64,000 nucleotides of DNA from the NCBI RefSeq assembly GCF_900091495.1, contig NZ_LT607413.1, positions 7,447,501 through 7,511,500 of the forward strand, written 5' to 3'. The notes beneath the pieces are model-generated. The model searched no databases, was not told where the DNA came from, and was given only the letters and a program-made list of their open reading frames with translations. Numbering within the stretch: the first letter of the stretch is position 1; each line of letters begins with the position of its first letter. The DNA comes from Micromonospora echinospora (lineage in GTDB: Bacteria > Actinomycetota > Actinomycetes > Mycobacteriales > Micromonosporaceae). Positions 1-7,635 of the stretch are shown piece after piece. A program made the position numbers and the translations under genes.

Positions 1-436
1 ACTCGACCACCGACATCTCGCCGGTCCAGTCCAGGTTGTTCACCAGGCGGGCCGCGTTCTCGCCGGTGTAGGAGACGAACGGCGCGAGCTGGTCGTGGAT
101 GCGGCGCACCCAGCCGGAGACCACCTCGGGTGGGTTGAGGGTCCGCTCGGCGCTCTCCTTCGGGTCACCGATCTGCCCGGTCGCGCCACCGACCAGCAGC
201 AGCGGCCGGTGCCCGGCGAGTTGCAGCCGGCGTGCGGTGACGACCTGCATCAGGTGGCCGACGTGCAGGCTCGGCGCGGTCGGGTCGAAACCGACATAGT
301 ACGTGGCGGCTCCGCCGTCGAGCAGAGCGCGCAGCTCGTCGGGGTCGGTGGAGTCCTGGATGATGCCCCGCCACCGCAGGTCGTCGGTCAGGGATTCCCG
401 GTTGGGCGACGGGAGGCTGCTATCGGTCACGGTCAC
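1..436 (-). CDS. tyrS: Tyrosyl-tRNA synthetase, N-terminal part (runs off the window)
   Basis: Charges tRNA-Tyr with tyrosine in the cytoplasm. Only the first 145 codons lie in the window; the gene continues past position 1. The visible part is the start of the class I Rossmann catalytic domain: the YVGFDPTAPSLHVGH block at about residues 47-61 contains the HIGH-type ATP-binding signature (HVGH, 58-61) and tyrosine-binding residues typical of bacterial TyrRS. The start chosen is GTG at 436 because a GGGGGA ribosome site lies 5-6 nt upstream; a second in-frame GTG at 430 is the alternative. It is divergent from the thioesterase gene at 533, sharing a gap of about 95 bp. The family assignment is certain; the KMSKS loop and S4-like C-terminus cannot be seen. 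Confidence 0.95.
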   Translation of the reverse strand, partial: MTVTDSSLPSPNRESLTDDLRWRGIIQDSTDPDELRALLDGGAATYYVGFDPTAPSLHVGHLMQVVTARRLQLAGHRPLLLVGGATGQIGDPKESAERTLNPPEVVSGWVRRIHDQLAPFVSYTGENAARLVNNLDWTGEMSVVE

Positions 437-532
437 CGATTGTCCCCCATCGCCGGGGCCGACACGTAGCGGGATTCCTCCGCGACCGGCCCGGCTAGGC
501 TGGCCGTCGCGTCAATCGTGGAGGAGTCAGGC

Positions 533-922
533 GTGGAACAGCTGGACCTGAACGGTGGCCTGGTCGGCCTGCTCGGGTTGGAGTTCGACGAGATGAGCGG
601 CGACCGGGTGGTGGTCCGCTGGCGGGTCCGGCCGGAGCTGTACCAGCCGTACGGCATCCAGCACGGCGGGGTGTACTGCGCGGCGGTGGAGACGGCGGCG
701 AGCGTCGGCGGTTCGCTGTGGTTCGGTGACCGGGGCCGGGTGGTCGGGGTGTCCAACCAGACGGACTTCCTGCGCGCGGTACGTGAGGGCGAGCTGACGG
801 CGGTGGGCACCCCGGTGCACCGGGGTCGCAGCCAGCAACTGTGGCAGGTGGAGGTCACCGACGACGCGGGGCGTCTGGTGGCCCGGGGGCAGGTCCGGTT
901 GCAGAACCTCGCCGCGGCCTGA
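533..922 (+). CDS. PaaI-family hotdog-fold thioesterase
   Basis: Predicted acyl-CoA thioesterase of 129 residues, the usual size of a single hotdog domain. The diagnostic element is IQHGGVYCAAVET (residues 42-54): an HGG turn at the start of the central helix followed by Glu53, the position of the catalytic acid in PaaI/DUF4442-type enzymes. The later strands (SNQTDFLRAVREGEL, then QLWQVEVTD) follow the family pattern. GTG at 533 is chosen because GGAGGAG lies at 520-526; an in-frame GTG at 518 would place this ribosome site inside the gene. The gene stands alone between divergent tyrS and a convergent CNNM/CBS gene. The substrate cannot be read from the sequence. Confidence 0.85.
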   Translation: MEQLDLNGGLVGLLGLEFDEMSGDRVVVRWRVRPELYQPYGIQHGGVYCAAVETAASVGGSLWFGDRGRVVGVSNQTDFLRAVREGELTAVGTPVHRGRSQQLWQVEVTDDAGRLVARGQVRLQNLAAA

Positions 923-963
923 GGACGCGCCGACCGCCGGCCGGGGACGTCGATGGACGCGGT

Positions 964-2286
964 TCAGCCCTCGACCGGCTCCAGGGCCGGCTCGGCGTCG
1001 GCGGGCCGGCTCGGCCGCTCGCCTGGGCGTACCCGGACGCGGGAGATGGCGTGGCCGTCGACGTCGGCCACCTCCAGCCGCCAGCCGTCGATGGTGACGT
1101 GCTCCCCGGCCTCGGTGGGGATGTGCCCGAGGCAGGCCAGCACCAGCCCGGCGACCGTGGTGTAGTCCCCGTCGGGTCGGCCGGGCAGTTCGATCCCCAC
1201 GTCCGTCAGGTCGTGCACCGGGAAGGTCCCGGGGAGCACGAGGGTGCCGTCCGGTTCGGGACGCACGGCGCGCACGTCCCGGTCGGTCTCGTCGTAGATC
1301 TCGCCGACGATCTCCTCCAGGATGTCCTCCAGGGTGACGATCCCGTCGACCGCGCCCCGCTCGTCCACCACCAGCGCGATGTGCTGGCGTTCCGCCTTGA
1401 ACTGGCGCAGCGCGTCGACCACCGGCAGCGAGTCCGGCAGCAGCATCGGAGGGCGGACGCACTCGTCGACCGGCCGGTCGTCCGGTACCCCCACCAGGTC
1501 ACGCAGGTGGATCACGCCGACCGCGTCGTCCAGGCCGCCGTGCCGGACCACCGGTGCCCGGGAGTGCCCGGAGGCCGCCAGCACCAGCCGGGCCGCTTCC
1601 GCGGTGGTGCCGCTGTCCAGGCAGAAGACCTGCAACCGGGGGACGAGCACCGCGCGCAGCCGTCGGTCGGCGATCTCGACCGCGCCGGCGATGATGGTCT
1701 GCTGTTCCTTGGTGAAACCGTGGTTGCCGGCGACGATGTCGCGCAGCTCGTCCGGGCTGATCTCGTCGCGCTGCGGCTTCGGGTCCACGCCGAAGAGGCG
1801 GACGACCAGGTCGCTGGTGGCGCCGAGCGCCCAGACCGCCGGGCGGGAGAAGCTGGCCACGAGGTCCAGCGGGCGGGCGACCAGCAGCGCCCACCGTTCC
1901 GCCCGCTGCATGGCCACCCGCTTCGGGGCCAGTTCGCCGAAGACCAGGGTGAAGAAGGTCAACGCCAGGGTGACCAGCACGATCGCCACCGTCTCGGCGG
2001 CGCCGCCGAGGAAGCCGAGCAGCGGCACCAGGGGACGGGCCAGCGAGACGGCCGCCGCCGCGGAGGCGAGGAAGCCGGCCAGGGTGATGCCGATCTGGAT
2101 GGTGGCCAGGAACCGGTTCGGGTCCCGGGCGAGCTTTGCCAGCACCCGGCCGGAGCGGCTGCTGCGTTCCAGGCGTTGCACCTGGCTCTCCCGCAACGAG
2201 ACCAGCGCCATCTCGCTGCCGGCGAAGAGCGCGTTCAGCACGACCAGGACTCCGACCAGGGCCAGTTGGCTCCAGTAGCTCTGCAC
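964..2286 (-). CDS. CNNM/CBS-domain membrane protein (HlyC/CorC family, hemolysin-like)
   Basis: Integral membrane protein of 440 residues related to bacterial CorB/CorC and eukaryotic CNNM magnesium transporters. In order: a DUF21 (CNNM) membrane domain over about residues 1-190 with several hydrophobic helices and the conserved GELAPKRVA motif near residue 120; a CBS pair over about 205-330 (HSRAPVV, VTLEDILEEIVGEI); and a CorC_HlyC domain near the C-terminus (about 345-430). The usual annotation hemolysin is historical; a role in divalent-cation transport or its regulation is more likely but is inferred from the family. The GTG start is preceded by GAGGGG. The next gene upstream on the same strand (YgjV-like) begins after about 100 bp. 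Confidence 0.85.
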   Translation of the reverse strand: MQSYWSQLALVGVLVVLNALFAGSEMALVSLRESQVQRLERSSRSGRVLAKLARDPNRFLATIQIGITLAGFLASAAAAVSLARPLVPLLGFLGGAAETVAIVLVTLALTFFTLVFGELAPKRVAMQRAERWALLVARPLDLVASFSRPAVWALGATSDLVVRLFGVDPKPQRDEISPDELRDIVAGNHGFTKEQQTIIAGAVEIADRRLRAVLVPRLQVFCLDSGTTAEAARLVLAASGHSRAPVVRHGGLDDAVGVIHLRDLVGVPDDRPVDECVRPPMLLPDSLPVVDALRQFKAERQHIALVVDERGAVDGIVTLEDILEEIVGEIYDETDRDVRAVRPEPDGTLVLPGTFPVHDLTDVGIELPGRPDGDYTTVAGLVLACLGHIPTEAGEHVTIDGWRLEVADVDGHAISRVRVRPGERPSRPADAEPALEPVEG

Positions 2287-2388
2287 GCCGAGATTCCCCT
2301 CACGCAGCCCGCGCCGACGCGGCGGCGCTGCGGACCGGTGGTCCCGGCCCGCGTACGCGTGTCTTTGCCCCGTCGCCGGGGCGGCGAA

Positions 2389-3027
2389 TCATCGCCCGGC
2401 GTCGCTCGGCGCCGGCAGGTCGAGCACGTACGAGTCGCCCTCGGGGCGGAAGCCGAGGCGGTGGTAGTACGGGGCGACCATGCCCGGTGGGCTGACCACC
2501 TGCTGGTATCCCCGGTCGGTGAAGAGGGTGCTGCGCCGGAAGACGAACTCGCCCGGTGTCAGGTCACGGAACCGCTGGGTGACGTAGTCCAGGTCGATCT
2601 GGGCGACGTGGTTCGCCTCGGCGTGGGAGAGCACCACCCCGACCACCTCGTCGGCGCGGAGCACCAGGAACGCGTCGCCGTGGGCGGTGCGGTCGTCCCA
2701 GTGGAAGTCCGGGTTGAACTTGGCGATGTCCCGGGCGTGCACCCGCAGCGTGTGGGCGAGGAACTCGTCCCGGACGCCGACCTGTACCACCTGGTAGGTC
2801 TGCTCGTCGTGCCGGGTGGCGAGGAGTTTCCGCAGGTACCAGATGTTGATCACGGCGAGCACGACGTTGAGCCCGACCATGGGCCAGACCGACAGCGCGG
2901 CGTTGTACCAGATCAGGACCAGGCAGCCGACGAGGTTGAGCGCGCGCAGCCGCAGGATGCGCGCCTGGAGTAGGGACCACACCAGCAGCGCTGATCCGGT
3001 CCAGCCGATCATGTCCAGCCAGTTCAC
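2389..3027 (-). CDS. YgjV-like membrane protein with a GNAT-like C-terminal segment
   Basis: Predicted inner-membrane protein of 212 residues. The first 75 or so residues form three hydrophobic segments with the layout of YgjV/Imp-YgjV proteins (short helices, small polar turns, IWYLRKLL at the end). The remaining part is soluble and ends in YYHRLGFRPEGDSYVLDL, which resembles the last strand-turn-strand of GNAT acyltransferases (Y-x-R-x-GF), while the middle (FLVLRADEVVGVVL) resembles a GNAT beta strand. The GTG start at 3027 has no strong ribosome site; ATG at 3012 is an alternative. Both halves are recognised by pattern only, so the product is best treated as a membrane protein of unknown function. 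Confidence 0.6.
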   Translation of the reverse strand: MNWLDMIGWTGSALLVWSLLQARILRLRALNLVGCLVLIWYNAALSVWPMVGLNVVLAVINIWYLRKLLATRHDEQTYQVVQVGVRDEFLAHTLRVHARDIAKFNPDFHWDDRTAHGDAFLVLRADEVVGVVLSHAEANHVAQIDLDYVTQRFRDLTPGEFVFRRSTLFTDRGYQQVVSPPGMVAPYYHRLGFRPEGDSYVLDLPAPSDAGR

Positions 3028-3222
3028 GCCGCGAGGGTAGTCGGGCGGGGCGGCGCTGTCGCGCGCTACCCGGGGCACCGCGTCAACTGGGGCGGGCGGG
3101 TCGGGGGCCACCGCGCCGACGGCCGCGGGCGGCGGGACCAACGGCCCCCGGGCCGGGACGTCGGCCTCTCCCCGTTGACCTGTGCAAACAGCCAGACTGG
3201 ACAGCGTACGGAGGAGGAGAGC

Positions 3223-4110
3223 ATGAGCGACAGGCCAGGCGCCCCGGTGGTGGTGGGCGTCGACGGGTCGACCTCGGCGCTGGACGCGGTTCGGGTGGCG
3301 GTCCGCGAGGCGGCGGCACGGAACCGTTCGTTGCGGGTGGTGCACGCGTTCGTCTGGCCGCTGCTGGGCGTACCGCTGGGTCCGTCGCCGGACGGCCCGC
3401 CGGAGGGTGGGCTGCGGAACCAGGCGGCGCGGATCGTCACCGAGGCGGTGGCCGAGGCCGGCAAGGTGGACCCGGAGGTGCCGGTGTCCGGGGTGGTGGT
3501 CGACGGCGCGCCGACGGCGGTGCTGCTGGCCGAGAGCCGGGACGCCGCCCTGGTGGTGCTCGGCAGCCGTGGCCTCGGCGGGTTCGCCGGCCTGCTGATC
3601 GGCTCGTCAGCCGTGCAGGTCAGCGCGCACGCCACCGGCCCGGTGCTGGTGGTCCGGGGCGAGCCTCGGGCGGACGGTCCGGTGGTAGTGGGCGTCGACG
3701 GTTCCGAGCTGTCCGACCTGGCGGTCGGGTTCGCCGTGGAGGAGGCCGCACGACGCGGGACGGAACTGGTGGCGGTGCACGCCTGGCTGCACCCGGCTCC
3801 GCTGGGTCCCGGCGACGTCCTGCCGCTGGTGTACGACCTGGACGCGCTGGCCGCCGAGGAGGAGCGGGTGCTGGCCCAGGCGGTCGCCGGCTGGGCGGAG
3901 CGGTACCCGGACGTGCCGATCCGGCGGCGGCTGGTCCGGGGCGCCCCGGCGCGGGCGCTGGTGGAGGAGTCGGAGTCGGCGCAGCTGGTGGTGGTCGGGG
4001 CACGGGGCCGGGGCGGGCTGGCCGGCCTGCTGCTCGGCTCGGTCAGCCACGCCGTGCTGCACCACGGCCGGTGCCCGGTGGCCGTCGTCCGGCACCACCG
4101 CGCGCCGTGA
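3223..4110 (+). CDS. Tandem-domain universal stress protein
   Basis: A 295-residue protein made of two UspA domains (about residues 5-145 and 150-293). Each starts with a VVVGVDGS strand and ends with an ATP-binding loop of the G-x2-G-x9-G-S/T type: GSRGLGGFAGLLIGSS in the first, GARGRGGLAGLLLGSVS in the second. The intact loops suggest the ATP-binding Usp subclass, common as paralogous sets in actinomycetes under hypoxia or stress control. ATG at 3223 follows a strong GGAGGAGGA site. A closely related second usp gene lies at 5944 on the same strand, now separated by an IS200/IS605 element, so the two were probably neighbours before insertion. The physiological target is unknown. Confidence 0.9.
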   Translation: MSDRPGAPVVVGVDGSTSALDAVRVAVREAAARNRSLRVVHAFVWPLLGVPLGPSPDGPPEGGLRNQAARIVTEAVAEAGKVDPEVPVSGVVVDGAPTAVLLAESRDAALVVLGSRGLGGFAGLLIGSSAVQVSAHATGPVLVVRGEPRADGPVVVGVDGSELSDLAVGFAVEEAARRGTELVAVHAWLHPAPLGPGDVLPLVYDLDALAAEEERVLAQAVAGWAERYPDVPIRRRLVRGAPARALVEESESAQLVVVGARGRGGLAGLLLGSVSHAVLHHGRCPVAVVRHHRAP

Positions 4111-4111
4111 C

Positions 4112-4129
4112 CGGTCCTGGGCAGGACCG
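4112..4129 (+). terminator. Hairpin just after the first usp gene
   Basis: A perfect 7-bp inverted repeat (CGGTCCT / AGGACCG, loop GGGC) begins 2 nt after the usp stop codon. It has no T-tract, which is usual for terminators in very GC-rich actinomycetes. It may also mark the native DNA left of the IS element. Confidence 0.4.
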
Positions 4130-4245
4130 CCGCCGGACGACACCGGACGGACTGGCGCGTGGCGTGACGGGAACCCGCCCGCCGGGTAGGAGAGGGTACG
4201 TCCAGGACGAGGTGACGGATCGGGGCTCCCGGAACGGGAGGACCG

Positions 4246-5475
4246 TTAACGATTCCCACGGATGAATCCGGGGGGTTTCCCTCCCAGGCCAGGCCCGGGA
4301 TTCCCAGCTCGGACAGCACCTGATCCACCGTCGCGGAAGGAGGCGATCAAATGTCTCACGTCGTCAGCGCTGGCACGGCGGCGTTCAGCCGTGGCGAGGA
4401 TCGTCCTCGCGGCGTTTCGGTCGCGGCATGCGGTATGTCCGCACGCCGCGCACTCGAAGATGCGCACGCCCAGTCCGAGGCGGAGATTGGCTCTCTCACC
4501 GCACGCGGAGCAGGTCATCGTGGTGTAGGCGGGCGGCACCAGCACCACCCTCCGGCCCACCCGCCTACCACGCTCGATGAGTTCTCGTTTGCAGGCGCCG
4601 ATCGCCGCGTCGGCTGCCTTGCGGGCCATGCGGGTTTTGCCGAGGAATCCCGGTTTGAAGTCCTCGACGGCGATCAGCACGTGGTGGTTGGTGACCTTTT
4701 TCGCCCAGACGCGGGCGTCGTGGGTGTTCTGCCGTGCCGCCTTCTTCGCGATCCGGGCGGCCTGCCGCTTCGCATCGAGGTAGCCCTTGGAAGGGGCGTG
4801 GCCCTTCGGCCGGCGGCGGCGCGCCATCCGGCGCTGGGCCTTGGCCAGCTCGGCGGCGCACCGCTTGCGGTGCCCGAGGTGCAGCAGGTCGAACACGGGA
4901 TTCGTGGTGGTGGCGGTGGTCTTGACGCCCCAGTCCACGCCGATACCGGGCAGGTCCGCTTCGGGCGTCTCGGGCTGCTCGCGACGCACGACGAACGAGG
5001 CGTACCAGTGGCCGAGGCTGTCGCGGTAGACGCGCACGCTTGTCGGGTCCGAGGGCAGGTCGCGAGACCAGACGACCGGGACGGTGACCTTGCCGGGCAG
5101 GCACAACCGGCCGTCCTTGAGCCGGAAACCACGGGTGGTGTACTCCAGACTCGGCAGGGCGTCCTTCTTGCGTTTGACCTTCGGACGGCTCCGGCCCTTG
5201 ACCGTGAAAGAGTGGTCCAGCGCGGTCGCGTACGTGCGCAACGTCTGCTGCTGGGCGACCTGCGAACCGTCACGCAGCCAGGCGTTACGGCCACGGGCCT
5301 CGGTCAGCAGCTTCGACAGCTTCCCGAACGTCGGCTTGCGGCCGGTCCGCTGCTGGTGGACGGCCTCATTCCACAACCACCGGCACCGGCCCCACTCGGC
5401 CAGCAGTGCGCCCTCAGCCTGGCGGCCGGGCCGCAGGCGGTAGGTGTAACGCACCGTCTCGGACACACCGGACAC
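4246..5475 (-). CDS. tnpB: TnpB, IS605-type RNA-guided nuclease
   Basis: A 409-residue OrfB/TnpB protein, the ancestor-type of Cas12 nucleases. The three RuvC acidic residues are present: Asp181 in GIGVDWGVKT, Glu271 in LIAVEDFKPG and Asp352 in CRDRNAA. The zinc finger inserted in RuvC is intact (CSACG at 322-326, CAACG at 342-346). Length is normal, so the nuclease is probably active. TnpB proteins cut DNA with a guide RNA whose scaffold overlaps the 3' end of tnpB and whose guide comes from flanking DNA; here that would lie below about position 4300 on the minus strand (inference). GTG at 5475 is taken as start; GTG at 5466 is equally possible and lies 7 nt downstream of a TATAGT hexamer, suggesting a leaderless message. 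Confidence 0.9.
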   Translation of the reverse strand: MSGVSETVRYTYRLRPGRQAEGALLAEWGRCRWLWNEAVHQQRTGRKPTFGKLSKLLTEARGRNAWLRDGSQVAQQQTLRTYATALDHSFTVKGRSRPKVKRKKDALPSLEYTTRGFRLKDGRLCLPGKVTVPVVWSRDLPSDPTSVRVYRDSLGHWYASFVVRREQPETPEADLPGIGVDWGVKTTATTTNPVFDLLHLGHRKRCAAELAKAQRRMARRRRPKGHAPSKGYLDAKRQAARIAKKAARQNTHDARVWAKKVTNHHVLIAVEDFKPGFLGKTRMARKAADAAIGACKRELIERGRRVGRRVVLVPPAYTTMTCSACGERANLRLGLGVRIFECAACGHTACRDRNAARTILATAERRRASADDVRHLIASFRDGGSGAVRAGNPGPGLGGKPPGFIRGNR

Positions 5476-5838
5476 TATAGGTACCGCTACCACGTCGTCT
5501 GGTGTCCGAAATACCGCCGCAAGGTCATCGACGGCAAGGTCGACGACCGACTCAGAGAGATCATCCGTGAGGTGTGCGCCGAGCGGGACGCCCCGATCGA
5601 GGCGATCGAGACGATGCCCGACCACGTGCACCTGCTCGTGGTCGTCGACCCGCAGTACGGCATCCACCGCTTGGTCAAGCAGATCAAGGGCCGCTCGTCG
5701 CGGCTGCTCCGCCAGGAATTTCCGCATCTCAAGTCCCGCATGCCGACCCTGTGGACAAACTCCTACTTCGTCGCCACCACCGGCGGCGCGGCCCTGGAAG
5801 CGATCCAAAGGTATGTCGAAGACCAACGCAACGTCTGA
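5440..5838 (+). CDS. tnpA: TnpA, Y1 HUH transposase of IS200/IS605 type (start unclear)
   Basis: Single-strand DNA transposase that nicks and joins IS ends. The fold is complete from YRYRYHVVWCPKYRRKV onwards: the HUH metal site is PDHVHLLV, the conserved IKGRSSRLLRQEFPHL helix follows, and the catalytic tyrosine is expected in RYVEDQ near the C-terminus (Y-x3-Q). No ATG, GTG or TTG occurs in frame near the expected N-terminus; the region reads GTA-GGT-GTA instead, and the nearest ATG is more than 1 kb upstream. The start given is the first GTA and is only a placeholder. Either a rare start codon is used or the gene has lost its start and is inactive. It overlaps the 5' end of divergent tnpB. 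Confidence 0.7.
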   Translation, partial: VGVTHRLGHTGHYRYRYHVVWCPKYRRKVIDGKVDDRLREIIREVCAERDAPIEAIETMPDHVHLLVVVDPQYGIHRLVKQIKGRSSRLLRQEFPHLKSRMPTLWTNSYFVATTGGAALEAIQRYVEDQRNV

Positions 5839-5873
5839 CCAGACACCCACCCGCCTCCGCCGCGGATGGGCCA

Positions 5874-5927
5874 CCCCTGGCCTGCTCCGCAGGGGTTCCG
5901 CTTCCTCCCCACGGCCAAAGCCGGGGG
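5874..5927 (+). other. Subterminal hairpins of the IS element
   Basis: Two hairpins lie between the tnpA stop and the downstream usp gene: CCCCTG/CAGGGG (5874-5895, with an alternative inner stem CCTGC-TCC-GCAGG) and CCCC-A-CGGC/GCCGGGGG (5907-5927, loop CAAA, one bulged A). The second has the asymmetric bulged shape of the end hairpins recognised by IS200/IS605 TnpA. Function is inferred. Confidence 0.5.
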
Positions 5928-5943
5928 TCTCCACGGAAGGAAC

Positions 5944-6807
5944 ATGATGAACCGACCTGTCGTGGTGGGCGTGGACGGATCGCCGGAGAGTCTGGTCGCC
6001 GCCGAACACGGCGCGCGGGCTGCGGCGCTGCGGTCCCGCCCGCTGCACCTGGTGCACGGCTACCTGCACCCGCTCGGCTACGGCGTGCCGGTCAACCCGT
6101 ACGACCTGGGGTTGCCGGAGCCGAGCGACGAAGCTCGGACGATGCTCGAGAAGGCCGCCGCCGACCTGCGGGGGCGCTGGCCGGAGCTGACCGTCGAGGT
6201 ACGCCAGGTGGCCGGCGGTCCGGGTGCCACGCTGGTCGAGGAGTCCCGCCGCGCCGAGCTGGTGGTGGTCGGCAGTCGGGGGCTCGGCGGCTTCGCCGGG
6301 CTGCTGCTCGGCTCGGTGAGCGCCCAGGTCGCCGGGCACGCGCACGGCCCGGTGCTGGTGGTCCGCCCCGCCGACCGGCAGGTCGCGGCCGACGGGCCGG
6401 TGCTGGTCGGCCTGGACGGCTCGGAGCTGGCCGAGCTGGCCGTCGGACAGGCCGCCGAGGAGGCCGCGCGCCGGGATGTTCCCCTGGTGCTGGCGCACGT
6501 CGTCGCGGTCGACGCGCGCCCGGAGGACACTGCCGGCGGCGAGCAGGGGGCCGGCCGGCTGCTGGCGGAGACCGCCGCGACGGTGCGGCAGCGGCATCCG
6601 GAACTGGCCGTCGCCGAACGTGTCCTCCGGTCGGCCGAACCCGCGTCGGCGCTGGTCGAGGCGAGCGCGGACGCGGCGCTGGTGGTGGTCGGTTCCCGGG
6701 GTCGGGGCGGCTTCGCCGGGCTGCTGCTCGGCTCGGTCAGCCAGGCGCTGGTGCAGCACGCGCGCTGCCCGGTGCTGGTCGCCCGTCCGCACGCCCACAC
6801 CGGCTGA
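5944..6807 (+). CDS. Tandem-domain universal stress protein (second copy)
   Basis: A 287-residue protein with two UspA domains, paralogous to the one at 3223. The ATP-binding loops are intact: GSRGLGGFAGLLLGSVS in domain 1 and GSRGRGGFAGLLLGSVS in domain 2. Two ATG codons are adjacent (5944 and 5947); GGAAGG at 5935-5940 has better spacing to the second. The ribosome site begins only 7 nt after the right-hand hairpin of the IS element, so the native promoter has probably been displaced and transcription may now depend on the element or on read-through. The stop codon is 13 bp from the convergent glycosylase gene. Confidence 0.9.
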   Translation: MMNRPVVVGVDGSPESLVAAEHGARAAALRSRPLHLVHGYLHPLGYGVPVNPYDLGLPEPSDEARTMLEKAAADLRGRWPELTVEVRQVAGGPGATLVEESRRAELVVVGSRGLGGFAGLLLGSVSAQVAGHAHGPVLVVRPADRQVAADGPVLVGLDGSELAELAVGQAAEEAARRDVPLVLAHVVAVDARPEDTAGGEQGAGRLLAETAATVRQRHPELAVAERVLRSAEPASALVEASADAALVVVGSRGRGGFAGLLLGSVSQALVQHARCPVLVARPHAHTG

Positions 6808-6820
6808 GCCGGGCGGCGGG

Positions 6821-7564
6821 TCAGCCCACGCGGGACTGCTGGGGCGACCCGCCGCGCCGGCGGGGCACGTGCCGGCGGTAGGCGCTGACCGTCGGGTCGC
6901 CGGTGATCCAGTAACGCCACGGGACGTCGTGGGCGGCGGCCACGCCGACCCGTGGGCCGGCGGAGACCGCCGACGGCGCGACCGGACGGGTCGGCGGGGT
7001 CAGCAGCAGCGGCCCGGTCCCGTCGACCATCGACGTGCCGTTCGCCTCGGCGGTGATCCCCAGGGCGACCACGAGTCGGGCCGGACCCCGCGCGAGGTCC
7101 CGGTCGGGGACCTCGCCCCGGCGTTCACGGGCCAGGTCGAGCCCGTCGACCGCCTCGCCCGCCCGCAGCAGGACCGCCGCCGCCTCCCCGTCGGCGCCGC
7201 AGACGACGTTCAGGCACCAGTGCACGCCGAACACGAAGTACGTGTAGGCGCGGCCGGCCGGACCGAACATGACCCTCGTCCGGGGGGTGGGGCCCCGGTG
7301 GGCGTGGGACGCCGGGTCCTCCCCCGTCCCGGCGTACGCCTCGACCTCGGTCAGCCGGAGCCGGACGCCGCCGGCGGAGAGCTCCCAGCCGAGCAGTGCC
7401 CGCGCGGTTTCGGCCACCTGGGCGGCGGGGGCGTGCAGCCACGAGTAGTCCACCGGACCAGGTAACGCCGCCGGACGGCGATCGGCAAGCCGGGGCACCG
7501 CCGTGGGTGCGGGAAGTCTGGTCGGGTCGTCGGCCGCTGGCGCCGGCCGCGCCGCGCCCGTCAC
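6821..7564 (-). CDS. DNA-3-methyladenine glycosylase (AAG/MPG family)
   Basis: Base-excision repair enzyme removing alkylated purines. The 247-residue product matches the AAG fold: LLGWEL near the start of the domain, TEVEAYAGTGEDPASHAHRG with the catalytic Glu in EAY, then the NRTRVMFGPAG-like block (TPRTRVMFGPAGRAYTYFVFGVHWCLNVV) and the ARGPARL motif. The first 37 or so residues are a Pro/Ala-rich extension. GTG at 7564 is chosen because GAGG lies 7 nt upstream; GTG at 7453 (VDYSWL) would remove the extension and match the family length better but has no clear ribosome site. It is divergent from the HTH-like gene at 7636. Confidence 0.88.
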   Translation of the reverse strand: MTGAARPAPAADDPTRLPAPTAVPRLADRRPAALPGPVDYSWLHAPAAQVAETARALLGWELSAGGVRLRLTEVEAYAGTGEDPASHAHRGPTPRTRVMFGPAGRAYTYFVFGVHWCLNVVCGADGEAAAVLLRAGEAVDGLDLARERRGEVPDRDLARGPARLVVALGITAEANGTSMVDGTGPLLLTPPTRPVAPSAVSAGPRVGVAAAHDVPWRYWITGDPTVSAYRRHVPRRRGGSPQQSRVG

Positions 7565-7600
7565 CGGTCGACCTCGGCGACCCGAGGGTTAAACGTTTTG

Positions 7601-7629
7601 TTGACAACGAACTGATGCGCTGCTGGAAT
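7601..7629 (+). promoter_or_regulatory. Promoter of the HTH-like gene; probable leaderless transcript
   Basis: TTGACA at 7601-7606 and TGGAAT at 7624-7629 are separated by 17 bp. The -10 ends 6 nt before the ATG at 7636, so the transcript should begin at or next to the start codon. The -35 lies within GTTGACAAC, a short palindrome that could be an operator. Confidence 0.5.
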
Positions 7630-7635
7630 GGCGGC

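Larger units (their letters stand above)
4240..5935. mobile_element. IS200/IS605-family insertion sequence (approximate limits)
   Basis: The element carries tnpB on the minus strand and tnpA on the plus strand, divergent with 5' ends overlapping, the arrangement of classic IS605. It lies between two universal stress genes. There are no terminal inverted repeats or target duplication, as expected for a Y1 single-strand transposon. Short hairpins near the tnpA-side end (5874-5895, 5907-5927) resemble the subterminal structures bound by TnpA. The exact ends cannot be fixed without another copy or an empty site; the tnpB-side end is placed near the tnpB stop and the other just before the ribosome site of the downstream usp gene. 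Confidence 0.7.

Noticed and set aside
3120..3222. DosR-type operator upstream of the first usp gene
   Set aside because: GGGAC occurs, but the matching GTCCC half with correct spacing does not.
4351..5838. 495-codon plus-strand frame ending in tnpA
   Set aside because: Only its last 130 or so codons are TnpA; the rest is antisense to tnpB and has no protein-like pattern.
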